Of a DNA stretch of 64,000 nucleotides, positions 23,369-31,589 are shown one piece after another. Every line of letters begins with the position of its first letter. Position 1 is the first letter of the stretch. Made by a program: the position numbers and the translations under genes. The notes under the pieces are model-generated. The model was not told where the DNA came from. It saw only the letters and a program-made list of their open reading frames with translations, and did no database searches. Source of the stretch: Saccharothrix syringae (GTDB lineage: Bacteria > Actinomycetota > Actinomycetes > Mycobacteriales > Pseudonocardiaceae); contig NZ_CP034550.1 in the NCBI RefSeq assembly GCF_009498035.1, positions 10,230,001 to 10,294,000 of the forward strand, given 5' to 3'.

Positions 23369-24501
23369 ACGGGCCGCAGCGCGAACACCAGCAGCACCAG
23401 CGCCACCACGGCGGGCAGGGCGGCGACCGGCGCCAGCGGCACCAGGCCGAACCGGTCGACCACCAGCCCGCCGAACACGCCGGACAGGCCCACGCCGAGG
23501 TAGATCGCGGACGCGTTGAGCGAGAGCAGCAGGCCGCTGTTGGCGGGCGCGAGCTGGATCAGCCTGCTCTGGATCGGCGGGTTGGCCGACCAGGTCAGCG
23601 CGCCCCAGGCGAACAGCGCGACCGCCGCGGTCACCGGGGTGGTCGTGGTCAGCGGCAGGGTGGCCAGCACGACCACGCAGGCGCCGAACAGCACCAGCAG
23701 CAGCCTGCCGGTGTCGAACCGGTCGGTGAGCCGGCCCGCGCCCCAGTTGCCGGCCATCGCGCCCAGGCCGTAGGCGACGAGCAGCGCGCCGACCGCGCCA
23801 CCCGACACGCCCGCGGTCTCGGCCAGCAGCGGTGCGATGAAGTTGAACACCGAGAACGCCGCCAGGCAGGCCAGCACGGTCAGCGCCAGCACCATGAGCA
23901 CCCGGCGGTCCGCGGCCGGGGCGAAGCGCGCGCGCAGGCCCACGGCCGGCGGCGCGTCCAGGCTCGGCAGCCACAGCCGCAGCGCGACCGCGGCCAGCGC
24001 GGAGACGACCGCGATCACCGCGAACACGCCCCGGTAGCCCAGGGGGCCGCCCAGCAGGTTGCTCGCGGGCACGCCCAGGACCAGCGAGGTGGTCAGGCCG
24101 CCGAACACCAGGGCGACCGCCCGGCCGCGGTGCTCCGGCGGGTTCAGCACGGTCGCGAACAGCGTGGCGCCGGGCGTGTAGACGGCCGCGCCGAGGGCGC
24201 TGACGACCCGCGCGACCAGCAGCAGCTCGTAGTTCGGCGCGATCGCGGCCAGCAGGTTCCCGGCCGCCGAGACGCCGAGCGCGGCCACCAGGAGCGTGCG
24301 GCGCTCCCACCGGCCGGTGAGCGCGGCCAGCAGCGGTGACGAGATCGCGTAGGCGATGGCGAACGCGGTGAGCAGCTGCCCGGCGGTGGCGTGCGAGACG
24401 TGCAGCTCCTCGCTCACCGCGGGCAGCACCCCGGACACGACGTAGCCGCTCGTGCCGACGGCGAACGCGCCGGCGGCCAGCAGGTGGGTGCGGGCTGACA
24501 T
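23302..24501 (-). CDS. MFS efflux transporter (DHA1/AraJ type)
   Basis: Twelve-helix major facilitator of 399 aa. The start is the ATG before SARTHLLAAG; upstream residues in frame (MMIFVVRFLSKFIRRG) lie in the promoter. Loop 2-3 has the family's basic motif in the form GRWERRTLL, and helix 5 has the glycine-rich antiporter motif (GVPASNLLGGPLGYRG). It resembles the drug/arabinose-efflux DHA1 group. It is divergent from an ArsR-family gene, so expression is likely controlled by that repressor. Its 3' end overlaps the kinase gene. Confidence 0.85.
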   Translation of the reverse strand: MSARTHLLAAGAFAVGTSGYVVSGVLPAVSEELHVSHATAGQLLTAFAIAYAISSPLLAALTGRWERRTLLVAALGVSAAGNLLAAIAPNYELLLVARVVSALGAAVYTPGATLFATVLNPPEHRGRAVALVFGGLTTSLVLGVPASNLLGGPLGYRGVFAVIAVVSALAAVALRLWLPSLDAPPAVGLRARFAPAADRRVLMVLALTVLACLAAFSVFNFIAPLLAETAGVSGGAVGALLVAYGLGAMAGNWGAGRLTDRFDTGRLLLVLFGACVVVLATLPLTTTTPVTAAVALFAWGALTWSANPPIQSRLIQLAPANSGLLLSLNASAIYLGVGLSGVFGGLVVDRFGLVPLAPVAALPAVVALVLLVFALRPVQEPKALVVTSPAAGSLARQWK

Positions 24502-24587
24502 GGGTTCCTTCCCCCGACGAATGAACTTCGACAGGAAACGTACTACGAAAATCATCAAAGTTCGACTGATCTCGTATTATGGGCGCC
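24502..24587. promoter_or_regulatory. Divergent promoter with candidate ArsR operator
   Basis: This 86-bp gap is A+T-rich for the genome. It contains ATCA...TGAT as an inverted repeat around AAAGTTCGAC and two copies of TTCGAC. The ArsR protein probably binds here to control itself and the transporter. Confidence 0.5.
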
Positions 24588-24896
24588 ATGACGAGCCTGC
24601 TCCCCCACCCCGCACGGGAGGAGATCCGCATCGAGGCGGTGCTGCACGCGCTGGCCGACCCGGTGCGGCTGCGGATCGTGCGGGCCCTGGCCGAGCACGC
24701 GGACGGCCTGTCCTGCGGCGTGCTGGACCTGGGCGTCACCGCGTCGACGCTCACCCACCACGTGCGCACGCTGCGGGAGGCGGGCGTGGTGCACGTCCGG
24801 CCGCGCGGCACCTCGCGGATCAGCACGCTGCGGCGCGACGACCTCGACGCGCTCTACCCCGGCCTGCTCAACGGCCTCCTGGCGGCACCCCGCTAG
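24588..24896 (+). CDS. ArsR-family transcriptional regulator
   Basis: A 102-aa winged-helix repressor: ALADPVRLRIVRALAE (helix 2-3), CGVLDLGVTASTLTHHVRTLREAGVV (turn and recognition helix) and a wing GTSRISTLRRDDLD. There is no CxCxxC metal site at the usual ELCVCDL position; only one Cys is present (SCGV), so it is more likely a non-metal sensor. ATG 24588 (MTSLLP) is chosen; ATG 24579 is possible. It is divergent from the MFS efflux gene, the usual regulator/transporter layout. Confidence 0.85.
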   Translation: MTSLLPHPAREEIRIEAVLHALADPVRLRIVRALAEHADGLSCGVLDLGVTASTLTHHVRTLREAGVVHVRPRGTSRISTLRRDDLDALYPGLLNGLLAAPR

Positions 24897-24962
24897 GCAC
24901 CCCCTGAGGCCCCCGCCAGCGCGGCCGTAAACCGTTTGCCGGCCTTCCCAGGGTTGACAGAC

Positions 24963-25738
24963 GTGCGCGCTTACGCCCGTTTAGCGCTGGCAGGGTTCCG
25001 CAGGTACTCCACCTACCGACAGGCGATGTTCGCCGGCATGGCGACCAACGTCGTCTTCGGCGTGCTCCGGCTCGCCGTGCTGACCGCGGCCGTCTCGCAG
25101 GGCCCCATCGCGGGCTACGACGTCGCCGCCACCTCCACCTACACCTGGCTGGGCCAGGGCCTGGTGGCCTTCGTCGTGCTGTGGGGCGACCGGCAGCTCT
25201 CCGACCGCGTCCGCACCGGCGACGTCGTGGTCGACCTCTACCGCCCCTGGCACCTCCAACCGGCCCTGTACGCCGAGGACGTCGGCCGCGCCGGGTACGC
25301 GCTCCTGGTGCGGTTCGGCCCGCCGGTCGCGGTGGGCGCGCTGCTCTTCCCTTCCGGTGGCCCGCACCGGGCACGCTGCCCGCGTTCGCGGTCAGCCTGG
25401 CGCTGGCCCTGACGGTCAGCTTCGGCCTGCGGTTCCTGCTCAACGCCACCGCGTTCTGGCTGCTGGACAACCGCGGCCTGCTCCAGCTCTACACCCTGTC
25501 CACCTGGCTGCTGTGCGGCCTGGCCGTGCCGCTGGCCTTCTTCCCCGACTGGGCCCGGACCGCGCTGTGGTTCACGCCCTTCCCGGCCGTGCTCCAGGCG
25601 CCGATCGACGTGTTCCTGGAGCGCGGTCCACAGTGGATCACCCTGGCGCACCAGGCGTTCTGGGCGGTCGCCGTGCTCGCGCTGGGCCACCTGGTGCTCC
25701 GGCTGGCCGTGCGCAGGGTGGTGGTGCAGGGTGGCTGA
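24963..25738 (+). pseudogene. ABC-2 type exporter permease, first subunit, frameshifted near 25355
   Basis: Membrane subunit of a three-gene ABC exporter (with 25731 and 26417). The first part runs from GTG 24963 (RAYARLALAGFRRYSTYRQAMFAG) through several helices to GALLFP, then leaves the family and ends at 25412. The matching continuation (FRWPAPGTLPAF, then four more helices to 25738) is in the +2 frame. The join lies at the C-run in CTCTTCCCTTCC; one extra C would restore a continuous protein of about 258 aa that matches the size of ABC-2 (DUF990-like) permeases. It is a real inactivating indel, a sequencing error in a homopolymer, or a programmed shift; the first two are more likely. Confidence 0.75.
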
Positions 25739-26420
25739 CCCCGTCTACCCCAGGCTCGTCGCCGCGCGCCTGCGCGGCCAGGCGTCCTACCGGGTGTCGT
25801 TCGCCCTCCAGTGCCTCACCGCGGGCCTCGCGTTCGGCGTGGCCGACCTGGTCGCGGGCCAGCTCGACGAGCTGCCCGCCCACATCCGCACCGGTTCCTT
25901 CGACGTCCTGCTGCTGCGCCCCCTGAGCACGCTCGCCCAGGTGCTGACCGCGGACCTGCACCTGCGCAAGGTCGGCCGCGTGCTGGCGAGCCTGGCCACG
26001 CTGGTCTGGGCGTTGGCGCGCAACGACGTCGCGTGGTCGCCCGCCACCGCGCTGCTGCTGGTGGTCACGCCGGTCTGCGGCGCGGTGATCTTCGCGGCGG
26101 TCTGGGTGGTGGCCAACGCGCTGTGCTTCTGGCTGGTCGACGGCCAGGAGCTGGCCAACGCCGCCACCTACGGCAGCAACGCGTTCACCTCCTACCCGCT
26201 GACCGTCTACGGCCCGCTGCCGCGCCGGCTGTTCGCCTTCGTCCTGCCCGGGGCGTTCGTCGCCTACTACCCCGCCCTGGCCCTGCTCGACCGGCCCGAC
26301 CCGCTCGGCGGCCCCGCGCTGCTGTGCTGGCTGTCGCCGCCGGTGGCCCTGCTCACCGCCACCGCCGCCGTCCTGGTGTGGCGCTTCGCCGTCCGGCACC
26401 ACCGGGGGACTGGATCATGA
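25731..26420 (+). CDS. ABC-2 type exporter permease, second subunit
   Basis: GTG 25731 overlaps the end of the first permease. The 229-aa protein has six predicted membrane helices with the sequence style of paired ABC-2 permeases (YPRLVAARLRGQASYRVSFALQ at the N-terminus, FDVLLLRPLSTLAQVL after helix 2, YPLTVYGPLPRRLFAFVLPGAFVAYYP before the last helices). The LLLRPL segment is characteristic of the family's elbow region. Its stop overlaps the ATG of the ATPase gene (ATGA). Substrate unknown; such tripartite operons export lipids, peptides or drugs. Confidence 0.85.
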   Translation: MADPVYPRLVAARLRGQASYRVSFALQCLTAGLAFGVADLVAGQLDELPAHIRTGSFDVLLLRPLSTLAQVLTADLHLRKVGRVLASLATLVWALARNDVAWSPATALLLVVTPVCGAVIFAAVWVVANALCFWLVDGQELANAATYGSNAFTSYPLTVYGPLPRRLFAFVLPGAFVAYYPALALLDRPDPLGGPALLCWLSPPVALLTATAAVLVWRFAVRHHRGTGS

Positions 26421-27373
26421 TCGAGGTTCGCGACCTGCGCCGCGAGTTCACCCTGACCACCAGGACCGGCCGGTTCCGGCGGGAGCGGCGCACCGTGCGC
26501 GCGGTCGACGCGGTGAGCTTCGACGTCGCCGCGGGCGAGGCGGTCGGCTACGTCGGCCCCAACGGGGCGGGCAAGTCCACCACCATCAAGGTGCTCACCG
26601 GCATCCTGGTGCCGACCTGCGGGCACGTCCGGGTGTCCGGTGTGGACCCGTCGCGGTCGCGGCGCGAGCTGGCCCGGCGCATCGGCGTGGTGTTCGGCCG
26701 GCGCAGCCAGCTGTGGTGGGACCTGCCCCTGCGGGACAGCTTCGACCTGCTGCGGGCCATCTACCGGGTGCCCGCGGCGGCCCACGCCGAGCGCCTGCGG
26801 GAGTGCGCGGAGCTGCTCGACCTCGGGCCGTTCCTGGGCACCCCGGTCCGCCGGCTCTCGCTGGGCCGGCGGATGCGCGGCGAGGTCACCGCCGCCCTGC
26901 TGCACGCCCCGGAGCTGCTGGTCCTGGACGAGCCGACGATCGGGTTGGACCTGGAGTCCAAGGAGCGCCTGCGCGAGTTCCTGGCCGAGCTGAACACCCG
27001 GCGCGGCACCACCCTGCTGCTCACCACGCACGACCTGGACGACATCGAGCGGCTGTGCCCGCGGCTGGTCGTCATCGACCGGGGCACCGTGCTGGCCGAC
27101 GGCCCGCTGGACGGGCTGCGCGCCGAGGTGACCCCCGAACGGGTGCTCGTGGTGGACCTGGAGGAGCCCGCGGCCGACCTGTCCGGGCTGCCGGGCGTCA
27201 CCTCGGCGCGCAGCGAGCTGAACGGCATGCGCCACCACCTGGTGTTCCGCCGCGCGGAGACCACGGCCGCCGCGCTCATCGCGGCGGTCGCGACCCGGGC
27301 CGCCGTGCACGACATCAGCGTGGGCGAACCGGAAATCGACGACGTCGTGCGGCGGCTCTACGCGCGTCGGTAG
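26417..27373 (+). CDS. ABC exporter ATP-binding subunit
   Basis: The 318-aa ATPase has Walker A GPNGAGKST at residues 47-55, an unusual Q-loop region (FGRRSQLWWDLP), the signature LSLGRRMR in place of LSGGQ, Walker B LLVLDEPTIGLD and the switch His (LLTTHDLDDIE). LSLGxR signatures and an N-terminal extension RREFTLTTRTGRFRRERR are typical of the ABC-2 group paired with two DUF990-like permeases. A 70-residue C-terminal domain follows the switch. ATG 26417 overlaps the previous stop. If the first permease is truly broken, the exporter would be inactive. Confidence 0.9.
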   Translation: MIEVRDLRREFTLTTRTGRFRRERRTVRAVDAVSFDVAAGEAVGYVGPNGAGKSTTIKVLTGILVPTCGHVRVSGVDPSRSRRELARRIGVVFGRRSQLWWDLPLRDSFDLLRAIYRVPAAAHAERLRECAELLDLGPFLGTPVRRLSLGRRMRGEVTAALLHAPELLVLDEPTIGLDLESKERLREFLAELNTRRGTTLLLTTHDLDDIERLCPRLVVIDRGTVLADGPLDGLRAEVTPERVLVVDLEEPAADLSGLPGVTSARSELNGMRHHLVFRRAETTAAALIAAVATRAAVHDISVGEPEIDDVVRRLYARR

Positions 27374-27413
27374 AGTCGGGCGAAACGGGCATCACCAACG
27401 AACGGAGCCACCC

Positions 27414-27809
27414 ATGCGCGCAGGTCGTCCGATCGCCACCGCCGTGCTGGCGCTGGGCCTCGTCGGCGCGGTCTCCGGGTGCGAGGCCGTCCAGGAGGCG
27501 CAGGACACGGCCAACCAGGTCGGCCAGGCGGCCGACAAGGCGCAGCTGTGCCTCGACGCCCTCAAGCTGGCCGGCTTCACGCCCGACGCGACCGACCCGC
27601 AGAAGGCCGTGGAGGAGACCAAGCAGAAGGCCCAGGAGCTCAACGACCTCGCCGCCAAGGCCGGCGACACCACGCTCAAGGAGGCCATCGACGGCGTGTC
27701 GACCTCCATGCAGCAGGTGACCCCGGACGACCTGAGCCCGGCCAACATCGCCGCGTGGTCGCAGGAGAAGCTGGACCGGGTGGCGAAGCTGTCGAACGCC
27801 TGCGCCTGA
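27414..27809 (+). CDS. Small lipoprotein (131 aa), unknown role
   Basis: ATG 27414 shortly after the ABC operon. The N-terminus is a lipoprotein signal ending LVGAVSGC, with Cys23 as lipidation site. The mature part is helical and charged (EAVQEAQDTANQVGQAADKAQ, AVEETKQKAQELNDLAAKAGD), with two further Cys (near 38 and 130) that could pair. Anchored to the outer face of the membrane. No family recognised; proximity to the exporter is suggestive but the gap carries its own possible promoter. Confidence 0.75.
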   Translation: MRAGRPIATAVLALGLVGAVSGCEAVQEAQDTANQVGQAADKAQLCLDALKLAGFTPDATDPQKAVEETKQKAQELNDLAAKAGDTTLKEAIDGVSTSMQQVTPDDLSPANIAAWSQEKLDRVAKLSNACA

Positions 27810-27886
27810 GCCGAACTGAGCGGAAATACCACCCTGTCGGTACCTTCGGAACAGTCCTACGCTGTGACGCACCGGAGGTGTTGCAG

Positions 27887-28111
27887 ATGCACGCGACAGT
27901 AGGCGACCGGTTGCACGTCCACAGCCGCGCGGTGGGCCTCGACGAGACGATCGGCGAGATCCTGGAGGTCCGCGGCTCGGGAGGTGCGCCCCCGTACCTG
28001 GTCCGCTTCTCCGACGGCCACGAAGGGCTGGTCTACCCCGGCCCGGACAGCCTGGTGGAGCCCAGGACCCCCGAGTCACCCAGGATCAAGGACTCGATCC
28101 CGGCGCGGTAG
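27887..28111 (+). CDS. DUF1918 domain protein (74 aa)
   Basis: ATG 27887 with GGAGGTG upstream. The 74-residue sequence matches the short SH3-like DUF1918 group: MHATVGDRLHVHSRAVGL, GEILEVRGSGGAPPYLVRFSDGHEGLVYPGPDSLVEP. These small cytosolic proteins are widespread in actinobacteria and their role is unknown. Single gene. Confidence 0.9.
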   Translation: MHATVGDRLHVHSRAVGLDETIGEILEVRGSGGAPPYLVRFSDGHEGLVYPGPDSLVEPRTPESPRIKDSIPAR

Positions 28112-28748
28112 CGCGGCACCGGGCCGGCCCCCTCGGCCCGGACGGCCGCGGCCCGTGAACGCCCACACCGCGGTGAGCAGCACGGCGGGGGCACGTCCCC
28201 CCGCCCCGCGACCGCGCCCGGAAGCGGTAGTCCACAGTGGACTACGCCCTCCCGGCGCGCAGCGGTGCGCGCGGGAACGCGTCCTCGAAGGCACGCACCC
28301 GATCGGCTGGTTCCGCGCCCACGGCCGCCACACCTACGGCCGCCGTGCCCACGCCCGCCGCGCCTGCTCCGCCGCGCCCACGCCTGCCGCGCCCACGCCT
28401 GCCGCGCCCACGGCCCACCGCCCGCCGCCCGCCGCCCGCCGCGACCGTCCCGCCGCGCCTACGCCCGCCACACCCAACGCCCGCCGCGACCGACGCCTCC
28501 GCAGCGTCCGCCGAGTCCTGCCGCGCGGCGCGGATCAACCCGGTGCGCCCCTTGCCCCGGCGATGGAGCGCGGGCCCGTCACACCCGTGCACCCGGTCAC
28601 CGCACGGACCGCGCGGACCGCCGAGCGGTACCGAACAGCCTGGTGGACAGCGTGAGCGAAACGGTCACTTGGGAGCGCTCCCGCACCGTTTCGCCGACGC
28701 CGCCGCCCTGATCGTTACTCCCTGACCTGCTTTTTCACTCGTTCGTGT
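28112..28748. other. Long gap without a supported gene between convergent genes
   Basis: Open frames here are low-complexity (Ala/Pro/Arg or Ala/Gly) and come from a tandem CGCCCACGCCTGC-like repeat at about 28340-28430. No start has a ribosome site. The only structured element is the nested palindrome at 28656-28694. Confidence 0.6.
28656..28694. promoter_or_regulatory. CebR-like palindrome nested in a longer inverted repeat
   Basis: TGGGAGCGCTCCCG (28670-28683) matches the known cellulose-utilisation operator TGGGAGCGCTCCCA at 13 of 14 bases. It is enclosed by GCGAAACGGT and its complement ACCGTTTCGC. It lies between convergent genes, where an operator has nothing to control, so it may be a relic of a lost sugar gene or serve as a bidirectional terminator. 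Confidence 0.5.
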
Positions 28749-29558
28749 TCAGCCGAGGATGGTGGCGATGAGCTCGTCGGCCAGTTCGGGGCTCGCCGCC
28801 GCGATCCCCGACCACCGGCGGGTCAGGTCCGGGTCGAAGGTCAGCGGCCGGCCGTGCAGGTCGAGCAGCACGCCGCCAGCCGCGGGCACCGTCACCAGGG
28901 CCGCGATCAGGTCCATCAGGCGGTGGGTGTCCGAACCGGGGTCGGCGAACGCGTCCACCGCACCCTCCGCGACCAGCATGGCCTCCAGGCACGTCGTGCA
29001 CAGCACGCGCACCCGGTCGGCCTGGTTCGCCACCCGCAGCCACGCCTCCTCGGTGCCGCGCTTGGGGCGCAGCAGGCACACGTTCGCGCCCTTGAGCGCG
29101 GTGCGGCCGGTGGTGCGGAACGGCGTGGGCTCGCCCGCCCGGGCGTGCCAGCTGCGGCCGGTGTCGAACCAGGTGGTCAGCGCCTCGACCGGCCGGTCGT
29201 CCAGCACGAGCGCGCCCGCGAAGCACGACAGCGGCACGCCCGTGGCGGCGTTGGCGGACCCGTCCACCGGGTCGACCACCAGGGTGGCGGCGGAGCCGTG
29301 GTCGAGGAAGCCGGCCTCCTCCGACAGCAGGTTCACCCCCGCCGCCCGGGCCGCCTCGGCGACGGCCGCCTCCACGATCTCGTCCACGCGCATGGTCGGC
29401 GTGCCGTCCGCGCCGTCGGCGACCTCCTCGCGCAGCTGGGCGCGGGTGAAGCGCCCGCGGGCCTCGCCGTAGGCGCCGGCGGCGGCGCGGGCGGTCGCGG
29501 CGAGCGCCGGGTGGACGTCGGCGGGCAGGTCGGGCGCGGGCACGGGCCAGGGGTTCAT
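28749..29558 (-). CDS. Inositol-monophosphatase family phosphatase
   Basis: Metal-dependent sugar-phosphate phosphatase of 269 aa. The family's metal-binding residues are present: LLSEEAG (Glu-Glu near 80), VVDPVDGSAN (Asp-x-x-Asp-Gly, near 95-101) and FADPGSDTHRLMDLIAALV, corresponding to the WD-x-A motif in altered form. The changed last motif leaves the exact substrate (inositol phosphate, histidinol phosphate or other) open. ATG 29558 (MNPWPVP) starts the domain; the upstream frame overlaps the mdh terminator. Confidence 0.85.
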   Translation of the reverse strand: MNPWPVPAPDLPADVHPALAATARAAAGAYGEARGRFTRAQLREEVADGADGTPTMRVDEIVEAAVAEAARAAGVNLLSEEAGFLDHGSAATLVVDPVDGSANAATGVPLSCFAGALVLDDRPVEALTTWFDTGRSWHARAGEPTPFRTTGRTALKGANVCLLRPKRGTEEAWLRVANQADRVRVLCTTCLEAMLVAEGAVDAFADPGSDTHRLMDLIAALVTVPAAGGVLLDLHGRPLTFDPDLTRRWSGIAAASPELADELIATILG

Positions 29559-29571
29559 GCGCCCAACATGC

Positions 29572-29605
29572 CACGGGAGGGCCACCCGCGGGCGGCCCTC
29601 CCGTG
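29572..29605 (-). terminator. Terminator of mdh
   Basis: Stem of 12 bp (CACGGGAGGGCC / GGCCCTCCCGTG) with a 10-base loop, immediately after the mdh stop and just before the start of the phosphatase gene. Confidence 0.8.
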
Positions 29606-29614
29606 CGGTGTCGC

Positions 29615-30667
<1,053 letters not shown>

Positions 30668-30754
30668 TCAGCGGCGGTCTCTACACCGGGACCGCGGCGC
30701 CGGGCGGGTTGCCCGGCAGGTCGGAGGTTACCAACTGGTGGACGATGACAAGGT

Positions 30755-31348
30755 GTGACAGTGAACATCATCGGCGAGGACTACTCGGACGCGGTCTTGA
30801 ACGGGCAGCGGTGGGAGGGCCGGTCGTTCGTCCGGTGCGACTTCACCGAGGCCGACATGCGGGGGTTGGTGACGTCGGGCTGCACGTTCACCGAGTGCAC
30901 GTTCGACCGCGCCGACCTGGGCGGGTCCGCGCACCGGGCGTCGGCGTTCCGGTCGTGCCGGTTCAAGGGCGCGGTGCTGGCTTCGGCCTCGTTCACCTCG
31001 TGCACGTGGCTGGGCTCGACGTTCGTCGACTGCGCGCTGCGGTCGATCACCCTGGAGGAGACCGATCTCACCCTCGCGAGCCTGACCGGGGCGCGCCTGC
31101 GCAAGGCCCCGCTGCGCGGCCTGCGCCTGCGCGAGGCCAACCTGGAGGACGCCGACCTGCGCGACGCGGACCTGCGCGACACCGACCTGACCGGCGCACG
31201 CCTGCGCGGCACCCTCCTGGAGGGCGCCGACCTGCGCGGCGCGCGCCTGGACCCCAACGGCCTGGTGCAGGCCACCCTGCGCGGCGCCCACGTCGACCTG
31301 GACACCGCCGTCGCCTTCGCCGCCGCCCACGGCCTGAAGATCACCTGA
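30755..31348 (+). CDS. Pentapeptide-repeat protein (197 aa)
   Basis: GTG start at 30755. From about residue 20 to the end the sequence follows the A(D/N)LXX five-residue pattern with few breaks (DFTEADMRGLVTSGC, TFDRADLGGSA, DLTLASLTGARLRKAPLRGLRLREANLEDADLRDADLRDTDL is the clearest run, here described by type). It is thus almost wholly right-handed beta-helix, 20-22 coils. Cys at regular positions (TSGCTF, TECTF, RSCRF, TSCTW, DCAL) stack in the first half. Relatives of the MfpA/Qnr type mimic DNA and bind gyrase; most others have no known role. No partner gene nearby. Confidence 0.85.
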   Translation: MTVNIIGEDYSDAVLNGQRWEGRSFVRCDFTEADMRGLVTSGCTFTECTFDRADLGGSAHRASAFRSCRFKGAVLASASFTSCTWLGSTFVDCALRSITLEETDLTLASLTGARLRKAPLRGLRLREANLEDADLRDADLRDTDLTGARLRGTLLEGADLRGARLDPNGLVQATLRGAHVDLDTAVAFAAAHGLKIT

Positions 31349-31355
31349 CCACCCC

Positions 31356-31585
31356 TGAACGCAGAACTCGGGGGCCCTGAACGTTCGACACACCGGTCCT
31401 GGAGGTTCAACTCGCGAGTCCCCACCGCATGACACGCCGGACTTGAACGCATGACACGCCGGTCGAAAGCCCGGGAACCCGGGCGTGTCATGCGTTCAGG
31501 CTCGGCGTGTCATGCGGTCGGGGTGGGCGAGTCGAACGTTCAGGACCCCCGTGTCGAACGTTGGGGACCCCCGAGTTCTGCGTTC
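31356..31585. repeat. 230-bp modular long inverted repeat between convergent genes
   Basis: The left arm (from 31356) contains in order GAACGCAGAACTCGGGGG, TGAACGTTCGACAC, GTCCTGGAGGTTC, CCGCATGACACGCCGG and TGAACGCATGACACGCC; the right arm (to 31585) holds the complements in reverse order, with few mismatches, around a centre near 31470. The building blocks GAACGCATGACACGC and GAACGTTCGA occur more than once per arm. The whole would fold to a hairpin with arms of about 110 bases. It lies directly against the stop of the TNT toxin gene. Confidence 0.8.
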
Positions 31586-31589
31586 GCGG

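Noticed and set aside
28237..28725. 162-codon Ala/Pro/Arg-rich frame
   Set aside because: Low complexity from a CG-rich tandem repeat; no ribosome site and no conserved segment.
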